From: Nansenia antarctica
Lineage: Eukaryota > Chordata > Actinopteri > Argentiniformes > Microstomatidae
Length of the DNA stretch: 64,000 bases
Direction: 5' to 3'
NCBI GenBank assembly: GCA_963989245.1
Contig: OZ022339.1
Span: 88,174,957 to 88,238,956 of the forward strand
The position numbers and the translations under genes were made by a program. Below the pieces are notes generated by a model, which searched no databases, was not told the DNA's origin, and saw only the letters and a list, made by a program, of their open reading frames with translations. Positions 31,933-46,400 of this stretch are shown piece after piece; the stretch's first letter is position 1; each line of letters starts with the position of its first letter.

Positions 31933-34830
31933 ATGACACTAAGACTCGTGACAACAAGACAAGGGAGTCTATCTGTGGGAGTCCATCGAGGAAGGCCTGA
32001 GAGGAAGCCAGGGTACTTAGTACCTTCTCTTCCAGTTGTGTGTAGTGTTGCTGTCTTCTCTTGGCACATCAGTCTACTGAGTGCACTTAGCTACCCCTAC
32101 TTCTGTTGGTTCATTAGCCCTCTTCCCCTCTACGGACCTATATCCCAATGTGATTTCTCCCTATTCCCACACTCTCCCTATGAACAGACAGGTATCAGTA
32201 GTCCAATTTTAACTAGATAGCCTTAAAACAGACAGTTATTTACTCTATTACTAATAACAAGACAGATTCAGTCATAGGTACGAGGCCGCAGGCCGCCATT
32301 GGTGTGTGAATGTGTGTGTGAATGGGTGAATGAGAGGCCGTTGTAAAGCGCTTTGGATAAAGGCGCTATATAAGTCCAAATAGATCACAAGTAAAAAGTT
32401 CCATACAGGTTACAGCAGTCCTCTCTGATGTCATAGAGAGGGCTCTGATGTCATAGAGAGGGCTCTGCTCACATATGTTATACTCCCAGTGGATATGCTT
32501 ATACAAGTCTATGACACTAAGACTCGTGACAACAAGACAAGGGAGTCTATCTGTGGGAGTCCATCGAGGAAGGCCTGAGAGGAAGCCAGGGTACTTAGTA
32601 CCTTCTCTTCCAGTTGTGTGTAGTGTTGCTGTCTTCTCTTGGCACATCAGTCTACTGAGTGCACTTAGCTACCCCTACTTCTGTTGGTTCATTAGCCCTC
32701 TTCCCCTCTACGGACCTATATCCCAATGTGCTTTCTCCCTATTCCCACACTCTCCCTATGAACAGACAGGTATCAGTAGTCCAATTTTAACTAGATAGCC
32801 TTAAAACAGACAGTTATTTACTCTATTACTAATAACAAGACAGATTCAGTCATAGGTACGAGGCCGCAGGCCGCCATTGGTGTGTGAATGTGTGTGTGTG
32901 AATGGGTGAATGAGAGGCCGTTGTAAAGCGCTTTGGATAAAGGCGCTATATAAGTCCAAATAGATCACAAGTAAAAAGTTCCATACAGGTTACAGCAGTC
33001 CTCTCTGATGTCATAGAGAGGGCTCTGATGTCATAGAGAGGGCTCTGCTCACATATGTTATACTCCCAGTGGATATGCTTATACAAGTCTATGACACTAA
33101 GACTCGTGACAACAAGACAAGGGAGTCTATCTGTGGGAGTCCATCGAGGAAGGCCTGAGAGGAAGCCAGGGTACTTAGTACCTTCTCTTCCAGTTGTGTG
33201 TAGTGTTGCTGTCTTCTCTTGGCACATCAGTCTACTGAGTGCACTTAGCTACCCCTACTTCTGTTGCTTCATTAGCCCTCTTCCCCTCTACGGACCTATA
33301 TCCCAATGTGCTTTCTCCCTATTCCCACACTCTCCCTATGAACAGACAGGTATCAGTAGTCCAATTTTAACTAGATAGCCTTAAAACAGACAGTTATTTA
33401 CTCTATTACTAATAACAAGACAGATTCAGTCATAGGTACGAGGCCGCAGGCCGCCATTGGTGTGTGAATGTGTGTGTGTGTGTGAATGGGTGAATGAGAG
33501 GCCGTTGTAAAGCGCTTTGGATAAAGGCGCTATATAAGTCCAAATAGATCACAAGTAAAAAGTTCCATACAGGTTACAGCAGTCCTCTCTGATGTCATAG
33601 AGAGGGCTCTGATGTCATAGAGAGGGCTCTGCTCACATATGTTATACTCCCAGTGGATATGCTAATACAAGTCTATGACACTAAGACTCGTGACAACAAG
33701 ACAAGGGAGTCTATCTGTGGGAGTCCATCGAGGAAGGCCTGAGAGGAAGCCAGGGTACTTAGTACCTTCTCTTCCAGTTGTGTGTAGTGTTGCTGTCTTC
33801 TCTTGGCACATCAGTCTACTGAGTGCACTTAGCTACCCCTACTTCTGTTGGTTCATTAGCCCTCTTCCCCTCTACGGACCTATATCCCAATGTGCTTTCT
33901 CCCTATTCCCACACTCTCCCTATGAACAGACAGGTATCAGTAGTCCAATTTTAACTAGATAGCCTTAAAACAGACAGTTATTTACTCTATTACTAATAAC
34001 AAGACAGATTCAGTCATAGGTACGAGGCCGCAGGCCGCCATTGGTGTGTGAATGTGTGTGTGTGAATGGGTGAATGAGAGGCCGTTGTAAAGCGCTTTGG
34101 ATAAAGGCGCTATATAAGTCCAAATAGATCACAAGTAAAAAGTTCCATACAGGTTACAGCAGTCCTCTCTGATGTCATAGAGAGGGCTCTGATGTCATAG
34201 AGAGGGCTCTGCTCACATGTTATACTCCCAGTGGATATGCTAATACAAGTCTATGACACTAAGACTCGTGACAACAAGACAAGGGAGTCTATCTGTGGGA
34301 GTCCATCGAGGAAGGCCTGAGAGGAAGCCAGGGTACTTAGTACCTTCTCTTCCAGTTGTGTGTAGTGTTGCTGTCTTCTCTTGGCACATCAGTCTACTGA
34401 GTGCACTTAGCTACCCCTACTTCTATTGGTTCATTAGCCCTCTTCCCCTCTACGGACCTATATCCCAATGTGCTTTCTCCCTATTCCCACACTCTCCCTA
34501 TGAACAGACAGGTATCAGTAGTCCAATTTTAACTAGATAGCCTTAAAACAGACAGTTATTTACTCTATTACTAATAACAAGACAGATTCAGTCATAGGTA
34601 CGAGGCCGCAGGCCGCCATTGGTGTGTGAATGTGTGTGTGAATGGGTGAATGAGAGGCCGTTGTAAAGCGCTTTGGATAAAGGCGCTATATAAGTCCAAA
34701 TAGATCACAAGTAAAAAGTTCCATACAGGTTACAGCAGTCCTCTCTGATGTCATAGAGAGGGCTCTGATGTCATAGAGAGGGCTCTGCTCACATATGTTA
34801 TACTCCCAGTGGATATGCTAATACAAGTCT
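31933..34830 (+). repeat. Higher-order repeat C, copy 2 (2898 bp)
   Basis: It has the same five markers in the same order and the same series of spacings (578, 580, 584, 578, 578) as the block at 29035, including the two-base AT loss near 34216. Confidence 0.92.
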
Positions 34831-37734
34831 ATGACACTAAGACTCGTGACAACAAGACAAGGGAGTCTATCTGTGGGAGTCCATCGAGGAAGGCCTGAGA
34901 GGAAGCCAGGGTACTTAGTACCTTCTCTTCCAGTTGTGTGTAGTGTTGCTGTCTTCTCTTGGCACATCAGTCTACTGAGTGCACTTAGCTACCCCTACTT
35001 CTGTTGGTTCATTAGCCCTCTTCCCCTCTACGGACCTATATCCCAATGTGATTTCTCCCTATTCCCACACTCTCCCTATGAACAGACAGGTATCAGTAGT
35101 CCAATTTTAACTAGATAGCCTTAAAACAGACAGTTATTTACTCTATTACTAATAACAAGACAGATTCAGTCATAGGTACGAGGCCGCAGGCCGCCATTGG
35201 TGTGTGAATGTGTGTGTGAATGGGTGAATGAGAGGCCGTTGTAAAGCGCTTTGGATAAAGGCGCTATATAAGTCCAAATAGATCACAAGTAAAAAGTTCC
35301 ATACAGGTTACAGCAGTCCTCTCTGATGTCATAGAGAGGGCTCTGATGTCATAGAGAGGGCTCTGCTCACATATGTTATACTCCCAGTGGATATGCTTAT
35401 ACAAGTCTATGACACTAAGACTCGTGACAACAAGACAAGGGAGTCTATCTGTGGGAGTCCATCGAGGAAGGCCTGAGAGGAAGCCAGGGTACTTAGTACC
35501 TTCTCTTCCAGTTGTGTGTAGTGTTGCTGTCTTCTCTTGGCACATCAGTCTACTGAGTGCACTTAGCTACCCCTACTTCTGTTGGTTCATTAGCCCTCTT
35601 CCCCTCTACGGACCTATATCCCAATGTGCTTTCTCCCTATTCCCACACTCTCCCTATGAACAGACAGGTATCAGTAGTCCAATTTTAACTAGATAGCCTT
35701 AAAACAGACAGTTATTTACTCTATTACTAATAACAAGACAGATTCAGTCATAGGTACGAGGCCGCAGGCCGCCATTGGTGTGTGAATGTGTGTGTGTGTG
35801 TGAATGGGTGAATGAGAGGCCGTTGTAAAGCGCTTTGGATAAAGGCGCTATATAAGTCCAAATAGATCACAAGTAAAAAGTTCCATACAGGTTACAGCAG
35901 TCCTCTCTGATGTCATAGAGAGGGCTCTGATGTCATAGAGAGGGCTCTGCTCACATATGTTATACTCCCAGTGGATATGCTTATACAAGTCTATGACACT
36001 AAGACTCGTGACAACAAGACAAGGGAGTCTATCTGTGGGAGTCCATCGAGGAAGGCCTGAGAGGAAGCCAGGGTACTTAGTACCTTCTCTTCCAGTTGTG
36101 TGTAGTGTTGCTGTCTTCTCTTGGCACATCAGTCTACTGAGTGCACTTAGCTACCCCTACTTCTGTTGGTTCATTAGCCCTCTTCCCCTCTACGGACCTA
36201 TATCCCAATGTGCTTTCTCCCTATTCCCACACTCTCCCTATGAACAGACAGGTATCAGTAGTCCAATTTTAACTAGATAGCCTTAAAACAGACAGTTATT
36301 TACTCTATTACTAATAACAAGACAGATTCAGTCATAGGTACGAGGCCGCAGGCCGCCATTGGTGTGTGAATGTGTGTGTGTGTGTGAATGGGTGAATGAG
36401 AGGCCGTTGTAAAGCGCTTTGGATAAAGGCGCTATATAAGTCCAAATAGATCACAAGTAAAAAGTTCCATACAGATTACAGCAGTCCTCTCTGATGTCAT
36501 AGAGAGGGCTCTGATGTCATAGAGAGGGCTCTGGTCACATATGTTATACTCCCAGTGGATATGCTAATACAAGTCTATGACACTAAGACTCGTGACAACA
36601 AGACAAGGGAGTCTATCTGTGGGAGTCCATCGAGGAAGGCCTGAGAGGAAGCCAGGGTACTTAGTACCTTCTCTTCCAGTTGTGTGTAGTGTTGCTGTCT
36701 TCTCTTGGCACATCAGTCTACTGAGTGCACTTAGCTACCCCTACTTCTGTTGGTTCATTAGCCCTCTTCCCCTCTACGGACCTATATCCCAATGTGCTTT
36801 CTCCCTATTCCCACACTCTCCCTATGAACAGACAGGTATCAGTAGTCCAATTTTAACTAGATAGCCTTAAAACAGACAGTTATTTACTCTATTACTAATA
36901 ACAAGACAGATTCAGTCATAGGTACGAGGCCGCAGGCCGCCATTGGTGTGTGAATGTGTGTGTGAATGGGTGAATGAGAGGCCGTTGTAAAGCGCTTTGG
37001 ATAAAGGCGCTATATAAGTCCAAATAGATCATAAGTAAAAAGTTCCATACAGGTTACAGCAGTCCTCTCTGATGTCATAGAGAGGGCTCTGATGTCATAG
37101 AGAGGGCTCTGCTCACATATGTTATACTCCCAGTGGATATGCTAATACAAGTCTATGACACTAAGACTCGTGACAACAAGACAAGGGAGTCTATCTGTGG
37201 GAGTCCATCGAGGAAGGCCTGAGAGGAAGCCAGGGTACTTAGTACCTTCTCTTCCAGTTGTGTGTAGTGTTGCTGTCTTCTCTTGGCACATCAGTCTACT
37301 GAGTGCACTTAGCTACCCCTACTTCTGTTGGTTCATTAGCCCTCTTCCCCTCTACGGACCTATATCCCAATGTGCTTTCTCCCTATTCCCACACTCTCCC
37401 TATGAACAGACAGGTATCAGTAGTCCAATTTTAACTAGATAGCCTTAAAACAGACAGTTATTTACTCTATTACTAATAACAAGACAGATTCAGTCATAGG
37501 TACGAGGCCGCAGGCCGCCATTGGTGTGTGAATGTGTGTGTGTGAATGGGTGAATGAGAGGCCGTTGTAAAGCGCTTTGGATAAAGGCGCTATATAAGTC
37601 CAAATAGATCACAAGTAAAAAGTTCCATACAGGTTACAGCAGTCCTCTCTGATGTCATAGAGAGGGCTCTGATGTCATAGAGAGGGCTCTGCTCACATAT
37701 GTTATACTCCCAGTGGATATGCTAATACAAGTCT
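34831..37734 (+). repeat. Higher-order repeat C, copy 3, partly diverged (2904 bp)
   Basis: Monomers 1-3 carry the GTGATTTCTCC and GCTTATACAAG markers. The GT runs differ (spacings 578, 584, 584, 578, 580), and the AT loss before monomer 5 is absent. This copy is therefore either the older form or has been partly replaced by neighbouring monomers. Confidence 0.85.
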
Positions 37735-40700
37735 ATGACACTAAGACTCGTGACAACAAGACAAGGGAGTCTATCTGTGGGAGTCCATCGAGGAAGGCCT
37801 GAGAGGAAGCCAGGGTACTTAGTACCTTCTCTTCCAGTTGTGTGTAGTGTTGCTGTCTTCTCTTGGCACATCAGTCTACTGAGTGCACTTAGCTACCCCT
37901 ACTTCTGTTGGTTCATTAGCCCTCTTCCCCTCTACGGACCTATATCCCAATGTGCTTTCTCCCTATTCCCACACTCTCCCTATGAACAGACAGGTATCAG
38001 TAGTCCAATTTTAACTAGATAGCCTTAAAACAGACAGTTATTTACTCTATTACTAATAACAAGACAGATTCAGTCATAGGTACGAGGCCGCAGGCCGCCA
38101 TTGGTGTGTGAATGTGTGTGTGAATGGGTGAATGAGAGGCCGTTGTAAAGCGCTTTGGATAAAGGCGCTATATAAGTCCAAATAGATCACAAGTAAAAAG
38201 TTCCATACAGGTTACAGCAGTCCTCTCTGATGTCATAGAGAGGGCTCTGATGTCATAGAGAGGGCTCTGCTCACATATGTTATACTCCCAGTGGATATGC
38301 TAATACAAGTCTATGACACTAAGACTCGTGACAACAAGACAAGGGAGTCTATCTGTGGGAGTCCATCGAGGAAGGCCTGAGAGGAAGCCAGGGTACTTAG
38401 TACCTTCTCTTCCAGTTGTGTGTAGTGTTGCTGTCTTCTCTTGGCACATCAGTCTACTGAGTGCACTTAGCTACCCCTACTTCTGTTGGTTCATTAGCCC
38501 TCTTCCCCTCTACGGACCTATATCCCAATGTGCTTTCTCCCTATTCCCACACTCTCCCTATGAACAGACAGGTATCAGTAGTCCAATTTTAACTAGATAG
38601 CCTTAAAACAGACAGTTATTTACTCTATTACTAATAACAAGACAGATTCAGTCATAGGTACGAGGCCGCAGGCCGCCATTGGTGTGTGAATGTGTGTGTG
38701 TGAATGGGTGAATGAGAGGCCGTTGTAAAGCGCTTTGGATAAAGGCGCTATATAAGTCCAAATAGATCACAAGTAAAAAGTTCCATACAGGTTACAGCAG
38801 TCCTCTCTGATGTCATAGAGAGGGCTCTGATGTCATAGAGAGGGCTCTGCTCACATATGTTATACTCCCAGTGGATATGCTAATACAAGTCTATGACACT
38901 AAGACTCGTGACAACAAGACAAGGGAGTCTATCTGTGGGAGTCCATCGAGGAAGGCCTGAGAGGAAGCCAGGGTACTTAGTACCTTCTCTTCCAGTTGTG
39001 TGTAGTGTTGCTGTCTTCTCTTGGCACATCAGTCTACTGAGTGCACTTAGCTACCCCTACTTCTGTTGGTTCATTAGCCCTCTTCCCCTCTACGGACCTA
39101 TATCCCAATGTGCTTTCTCCCTATTCACACACTCTCCCTATGAACAGACAGGTATCAGTAGTCCAATTTTAACTAGATAGCCTTAAAACAGACAGTTATT
39201 TACTCTATTAATAATAACAAGACAGATTCAGTCATAGGTACGAGGCCGCAGGCCGCCATTGGTGTGTGAATGTGTGTGTGTGTGAATGGGTGAATGAGAG
39301 GCCGTTGTAAAGCGCTTTGGATAAAGGCGCTATATAAGTCCAAATAGATCACAAGTAAAAAGTTCCATACAGGTTACAGCAGTCCTCTCTGATGTCATAG
39401 AGAGGGCTCTGACGTCATAGAGAGGGCTCTGCTCACATATGTTATACTCCCAGTGGATATGCTTATACAAGTCTATGACACTAAGACTCGTGACAACAAG
39501 ACAAGGGAGTCTATCTGTGGGAGTCCATCGAGGAAGGCCTGAGAGGAAGCCAGGGTACTTAGTACCTTCTCTTCCAGTTGTGTGTAGTGTTGCTGTCTTC
39601 TCTTGGCACATCAGTCTACTGAGTGCACTTAGCTACCGCTACTTCTGTTGGTTCATTAGCCCTCTTCCCCTCTACGGACCTATATCCCAATGTGCTTTCT
39701 CCCTATTCCCACACTCTCCCTATGAACAGACAGGTATCAGTAGTCCAATTTTAACTAGATAGCCTTAAAACAGACAGTTATTTACTCTATTACTAATAAC
39801 AAGACAGATTCAGTCATAGGTACGAGGCCGCAGGCCGCCATTGGTGTGTGAATGTGTGTGTGAATGGGTGAATGAGAGGCCGTTGTAAAGCGCTTTGGAT
39901 AAAGGCGCTATATAAGTCCAAATAGATCACAAGTAAAAAGTTCCATACAGGTTACAGCAGTCCTCTCTGATGTCATAGAGAGGGCTCTGATGTCATAGAA
40001 AGGGCTCTGCTCACATATGTTATACTCCCAGTGGATATGCTAATACAAGTCTATGACACTAAGACTCGTGACAACAAGACAAGGGAGTCTATCTGTGGGA
40101 GTCCATCGAGGAAGGCCTGAGAGGAAGCCAGGGTACTTAGTACCTTCTCTTCCAGTTGTGTGTAGTGTTGCTGTCTTCTCTTGGCACATCAGTCTACTGA
40201 GTGCACTTAGCTACCCCTACTTCTGTTGGTTCATTAGCCCTCTTCCCCTCTACGGACCTATATCCCATTGTGCTTTCTCCCTATTCCCACACTCTCCCTA
40301 TGAACAGACAGGTATCAGTAGTCCAATTTTAACTAGATAGCCTTAAAACAGACAGTTATTTACTCTATTACTAATAACAAGACAGATTCAGTCATAGGTA
40401 CGAGGCCGCAGGCCGCCATTGGTGTGTGAATGTGTGTGTGAATGGGTGAATGAGAGGCCGTTGTAAAGCGCTTTGGATAAAGGCGCTATATAAGTCCAAA
40501 TAGATCACAAGTAAAAAGTTCCATACAGGTTACAGCAGTCCTCTCTGATGTCATAGAGAGGGCTCTGATGTCATAGAGAGGGCTCTGCTCACATATGTTA
40601 TACTCCCAGTGGATATGCTAATACAAGTCTATGACACTAAGACTCGTGACAACAAGACAAGGGAGTCTATCTGTGGGAGTCCATCGAGGAAGGCCTGAGA

Positions 40701-42942
40701 GGAAGCCAGGGTACTTAGTACCTTCTCTTCCAGTTGTGTGTAGTGTTGCTGTCTTCTCTTGGCACATCAGTCTACTGAGTGCACTTAGCTACCCCTACTT
40801 CTGTTGGTTCATTAGCCCTCTTCCCCTCTACGGACCTATATCCCAATGTGCTTTCTCCCTATTCCCACACTCTCCCTATGAACAGACAGGTATCAGTAGT
40901 CCAATTTTAACTAGATAGCCTTAAAACAGACAGTTATTTACTCTATTACTAATAACAAGACAGATTCAGTCATAGGTACGAGGCCGCAGGCCGCCATTGG
41001 TGTGTGAATGTGTGTGTGAATGGGTGAATGAGAGGCCGTTGTAAAGCGCTTTGGATAAAGGCGCTATATAAGTCCAAATAGATCACAAGTAAAAAGTTCC
41101 ATACAGGTTACAGCAGTCCTCTCTGATGTCATAGAGAGGGCTCTGATGTCATAGAGAGGGCTCTGCTCACATATGTTATACTCCCAGTGGATATGCTAAT
41201 ACAAGTCTATGACACTAAGACTCGTGACAACAAGACAAGGGAGTCTATCTGTGGGAGTCCATCGAGGAAGGCCTGAGAGGAAGCCAGGGTACTTAGTACC
41301 TTCTCTTCCAGTTGTGTGTAGTGTTGCTGTCTTCTCTTGGCACATCAGTCTACTGAGTGCACTTAGCTACCCCTACTTCTGTTGGTTCATTAGCCCTCTT
41401 CCCCTCTACGGACCTATATCCCAATGTGCTTTCTCCCTATTCCCACACTCTCCCTATGAACAGACAGGTATCAGTAGTCCAATTTTAACTAGATAGCCTT
41501 AAAACAGACAGTTATTTACTCTATTACTAATAACAAGACAGATTCAGTCATAGGTACGAGGCCGCAGGCCGCCATTGGTGTGTGAATGTGTGTGTGAATG
41601 GGTGAATGAGAGGCCGTTGTAAAGCGCTTTGGATAAAGGCGCTATATAAGTCCAAATAGATCACAAGTAAAAAGTTCCATACAGGTTACAGCAGTCCTCT
41701 CTGATGTCATAGAGAGGGCTCTGATGTCATAGAGAGGGCTCTGCTCACATATGTTATACTCCCAGTGGATATGCTAATACAAGTCTATGACACTAAGACT
41801 CGTGACAACAAGACAAGGGAGTCTATCTGTGGGAGTCCATCGAGGAAGGCCTGAGAGGAAGCCAGGGTACTTAGTACCTTCTCTTCCAGTTGTGTGTAGT
41901 GTTGCTGTCTTCTCTTGGCACATCAGTCTACTGAGTGCACTTAGCTACCCCTACTTCTGTTGGTTCATTAGCCCTCTTCCCCTCTACGGACCTATATCCC
42001 AATGTGCTTTCTCCCTATTCCCACACTCTCCCTATGAACAGACAGGTATCAGTAGTCCAATTTTAACTAGATAGCCTTAAAACAGACAGTTATTTACTCT
42101 ATTACTAATAACAAGACAGATTCAGTCATAGGTACGAGGCCGCAGGCCGCCATTGGTGTGTGAATGTGTGTGTGAATGGGTGAATGAGAGGCCGTTGTAA
42201 AGCGCTTTGGATAAAGGCGCTATATAAGTCCAAATAGATCACAAGTAAAAAGTTCCATACAGGTTACAGCAGTCCTCTCTGATGTCATAGAGAGGGCTCT
42301 GATGTCATAGAGAGGGCTCTGCTCACATATGTTATACTCCCAGTGGATATGCTAATACAAGTCTATGACACTAAGACTCGTGACAACAAGACAAGGGAGT
42401 CTATCTGTGGGAGTCCATCGAGGAAGGCCTGAGAGGAAGCCAGGGTACTTAGTACCTTCTCTTCCAGTTGTGTGTAGTGTTGCTGTCTTCTCTTGGCACA
42501 TCAGTCTACTGAGTGCACTTAGCTACCCCTACTTCTGTTGGTTCATTAGCCCTCTTCCCCTCTACGGACCTATATCCCAATGTGCTTTCTCCCTATTCCC
42601 ACACTCTCCCTATGAACAGACAGGTATCAGTAGTCCAATTTTAACTAGATAGCCTTAAAACAGACAGTTATTTACTCTATTACTAATAACAAGACAGATT
42701 CAGTCATAGGTACGAGGCCGCAGGCCGCCATTGGTGTGTGAATGTGTGTGTGAATGGGTGAATGAGAGGCCGTTGTAAAGCGCTTTGGATAAAGGCGCTA
42801 TATAAGTCCAAATAGATCACAAGTAAAAAGTTCCATACAGGTTACAGCAGTCCTCTCTGATGTCATAGAGAGGGCTCTGATGTCATAGAGAGGGCTCTGC
42901 TCACATATGTTATACTCCCAGTGGATATGCTAATACAAGTCT

Positions 42943-44086
42943 ATGACACTAAGACTCGTGACAACAAGACAAGGGAGTCTATCTGTGGGAGTCCATCGAG
43001 GAAGGCCTGAGAGGAAGCCAGGGTACTTAGTACCTTCTCTTCCAGTTGTGTGTAGTGTTGCTGTCTTCTCTTGGCACATCAGTCTACTGAGTGCACTTAG
43101 CTACCCCTACTTCTGTTGGTTCATTAGCCCTCTTCCCCTCTACGGACCTATATCCCAATGTGCTTTCTCCCTATTCCCACACTCTCCCTATGAACAGACA
43201 GGTATCAGTAGTCCAATTTTAACTAGATAGCCTTAAAACAGACAGTTATTTACTCTATTACTAATAACAAGACAGATTCAGTCATAGGTACGAGGCCGCA
43301 GGCCGCCATTGGTGTGTGAATGTGTGTGTGAATGGGTGAATGAGAGGCCGTTGTAAAGCTCTTTGGATAAAGGCGATATATAAGTCCAAATAGATCACAA
43401 GTAAAAAGTTCCATACAGGTTACAGCAGTCCTCTCTGATGTCATAGAGAGGGCTCTGATGTCATAGAGAGGGCTCTGCTCACATATGTTATACTCCCAGT
43501 GGATATGCTAATACAAGTCTATGACACTAAGACTCGTGACAACAAGACAAGGGAGTCTATCTGTGGGAGTCCATCGAGGAAGGCCTGAGAGGAAGCCAGG
43601 GTACTTAGTACCTTCTCTTCCAGTTGTGTGTAGTGTTGCTGTCTTCTCTTGGCACATCAGTCTACTGAGTGCACTTAGCTACCCCTACTTCTGTTGGTTC
43701 ATTAGCCCTCTTCCCCTCTACGGACCTATATCCCAATGTGCTTTCTCCCTATTCCCACACTCTCCCTATGAACAGACAGGTATCAGTAGTCCAATTTTAA
43801 CTAGATAGCCTTAAAACAGACAGTTATTTACTCTATTACTAATAACAAGACAGATTCAGTCATAGGTACGAGGCCGCAGGCCGCCATTGGTGTGTGAATG
43901 TGTGTGTGAATGGGTGAATGAGAGGCCGTTGTAAAGCGCTTTGGATAAAGGCGCTATATAAGTCCAAATAGATCACAAGTAAAAAGTTCCATACAGGTTA
44001 CAGCAGTCCTCTCTGATGTCATAGAGAGGACTCAGATGTCATAGAGACATATGTTATACTCCCAGTGGATATGCTAATACAAGTCT
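42943..44086 (+). repeat. Higher-order repeat D, partial copy (two monomers)
   Basis: The monomer with AAAGCTCTTTGG/GGCGATATATAAG is followed by the 566-bp monomer, 1144 bp in total, as in the full blocks. The two preceding markers are absent. The next monomer has CCTGCTTC, as after copies 1 and 3. Confidence 0.88.
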
Positions 44087-46400
44087 ATGACACTAAGACT
44101 CGTGACAACAAGACAAGGGAGTCTATCTGTGGGAGTCCATCGAGGAAGGCCTGAGAGGAAGCCAGGGTACTTAGTACCTTCTCTTCCAGTTGTGTGTAGT
44201 GTTGCTGTCTTCTCTTGGCACATCAGTCTACTGAGTGCACTTAGCTACCCCTGCTTCTGTTGGTTCATTAGCCCTCTTCCCCTCTACGGACCTATATCCC
44301 AATGTGCTTTCTCCCTATTCCCACACTCTCCCTATGAACAGACAGGTATCAGTAGTCCAATTTTAACTAGATAGCCTTAAAACAGACAGTTATTTACTCT
44401 ATTACTAATAACAAGACAGATTCAGTCATAGGTACGAGGCCGCAGGCCGCCATTGGTGTGTGAATGTGTGTGTGTGAATGGGTGAATGAGAGGCCGTTGT
44501 AAAGCGCTTTGGATAAAGGCGCTATATAAGTCCAAATAGATCACAAGTAAAAAGTTCCATACAGGTTACAGCAGTCCTCTCTGATGTCATAGAGAGGGCT
44601 CTGATGTCATAGAGAGGGCTCTGCTCACATATGTTATACTCCCTGTGGATATGCTTATACAAGTCTATGACACTAAGACTCGTGACAACAAGACAAGGGA
44701 GTCTATCTGTGGGAGTCCATTGAGGAAGGCCTGAGAGGAAGCCAGGGTACTTAGTACCTTCTCTTCCAGTTGTGTGTAGTGTTGCTGTCTTCTCTTGGCA
44801 CATCAGTCTACTGAGTGCACTTAGCTACCCCTACTTCTGTTGGTTCATTAGCCCTCTTCCCCTCTACGGACCTATATCCCAATGTGCTTTCTCCCTATTC
44901 CCACACTCTCCCTATGAACAGACAGGTATCAGTAGTCCAATTTTAACTAGATAGCCTTAAAACAGACAGTTATTTACTCTATTACTAATAACAAGACAGA
45001 TTCAGTCATAGGTACGAGGCCGCAGGCCGCCATTGGTGTGTGAATGTGTGTGTGTGTGAATGGGTGAATGAGAGGCCGTTGTAAAGCGCTTTGGATAAAG
45101 GCGCTATATAAGTCCAAATAGATCACAAGTAAAAAGTTCCATACAGGTTACAGCAGTCCTCTCTGATGTCATAGAGAGGGCTCTGATGTCATAGAGAGGG
45201 CTCTGCTCACATGTTATACTCCCAGTGGATATGCTAATACATGACACTAAGACTCGTGACAACAAGACAAGGGAGTCTATCTGTGGGAGTCCATCGAGGA
45301 AGGCCTGAGAGGAAGCCAGGGTACTTAGTACCTTCTCTTCCAGTTGTGTGTAGTGTTGCTGTCTTCTCTTGGCACATCAGTCTACTGAGTGCACTTAGCT
45401 ACCCCTACTTCTGTTGGTTCATTAGCCCTCTTCCCCTCTACGGACCTATATCCCAATGTGCTTTCTCCCTATTCCCACACTCTCCCTATGAACAGACAGG
45501 TATCAGTAGTCCAATTTTAACTAGATAGCCTTAAAACAGACAGTTATTTACTCTATTACTAATAACAAGACAGATTCAGTCATAGGTACGAGGCCGCAGG
45601 CCGCCATTGGTGTGTGAATGTGTGTGTGTGAATGGGTGAATGAGAGGCCGTTGTAAAGCGCTTTGGATAAAGGCGCTATATAAGTCCAAATAGATCACAA
45701 GTAAAAAGTTCCATACAGGTTACAGCAGTCCTCTCTGATGTCATAGAGAGGGCTCTGATGTCATAGAGAGGGCTCTGCTCACATATGTTATACTCCCAGT
45801 GGATATGCTTATACAAGTCTATGACACTAAGACTCGTGACAACAAGACAAGGGAGTCTATCTGTGGGAGTCCATCGAGGAAGGCCTGAGAGGAAGCCAGG
45901 GTACTTAGTACCTTCTCTTCCAGTTGTGTGTAGTGTTGCTGTCTTCTCTTGGCACATCAGTCTACTGAGTGCACTTAGCTACCCCTACTTCTGTTGGTTC
46001 ATTAGCCCTCTTCCCCTCTACGGACCTATATCCCAATGTGCTTTCTCCCTATTCCCACACTCTCCCTATGAACAGACAGGTATCAGTAGTCCAATTTTAA
46101 CTAGATAGCCTTAAAACAGACAGTTATTTACTCTATTACTAATAACAAGACAGATTCAGTCATAGGTACGAGGCCGCAGGCCGCCATTGGTGTGTGAATG
46201 TGTGTGTGTGAATGGGTGAATGAGAGGCCGTTGTAAAGCGCTTTGGATAAAGGCGCTATATAAGTCCAAATAGATCACAAGTAAAAAGTTCCATACAGGT
46301 TACAGCAGTCCTCTCTGATGTCATAGAGAGGGCTCTGATGTCATAGAGAGGGCTCTGCTCACATATGTTATACTCCCAGTGGATATGCTAATACAAGTCT

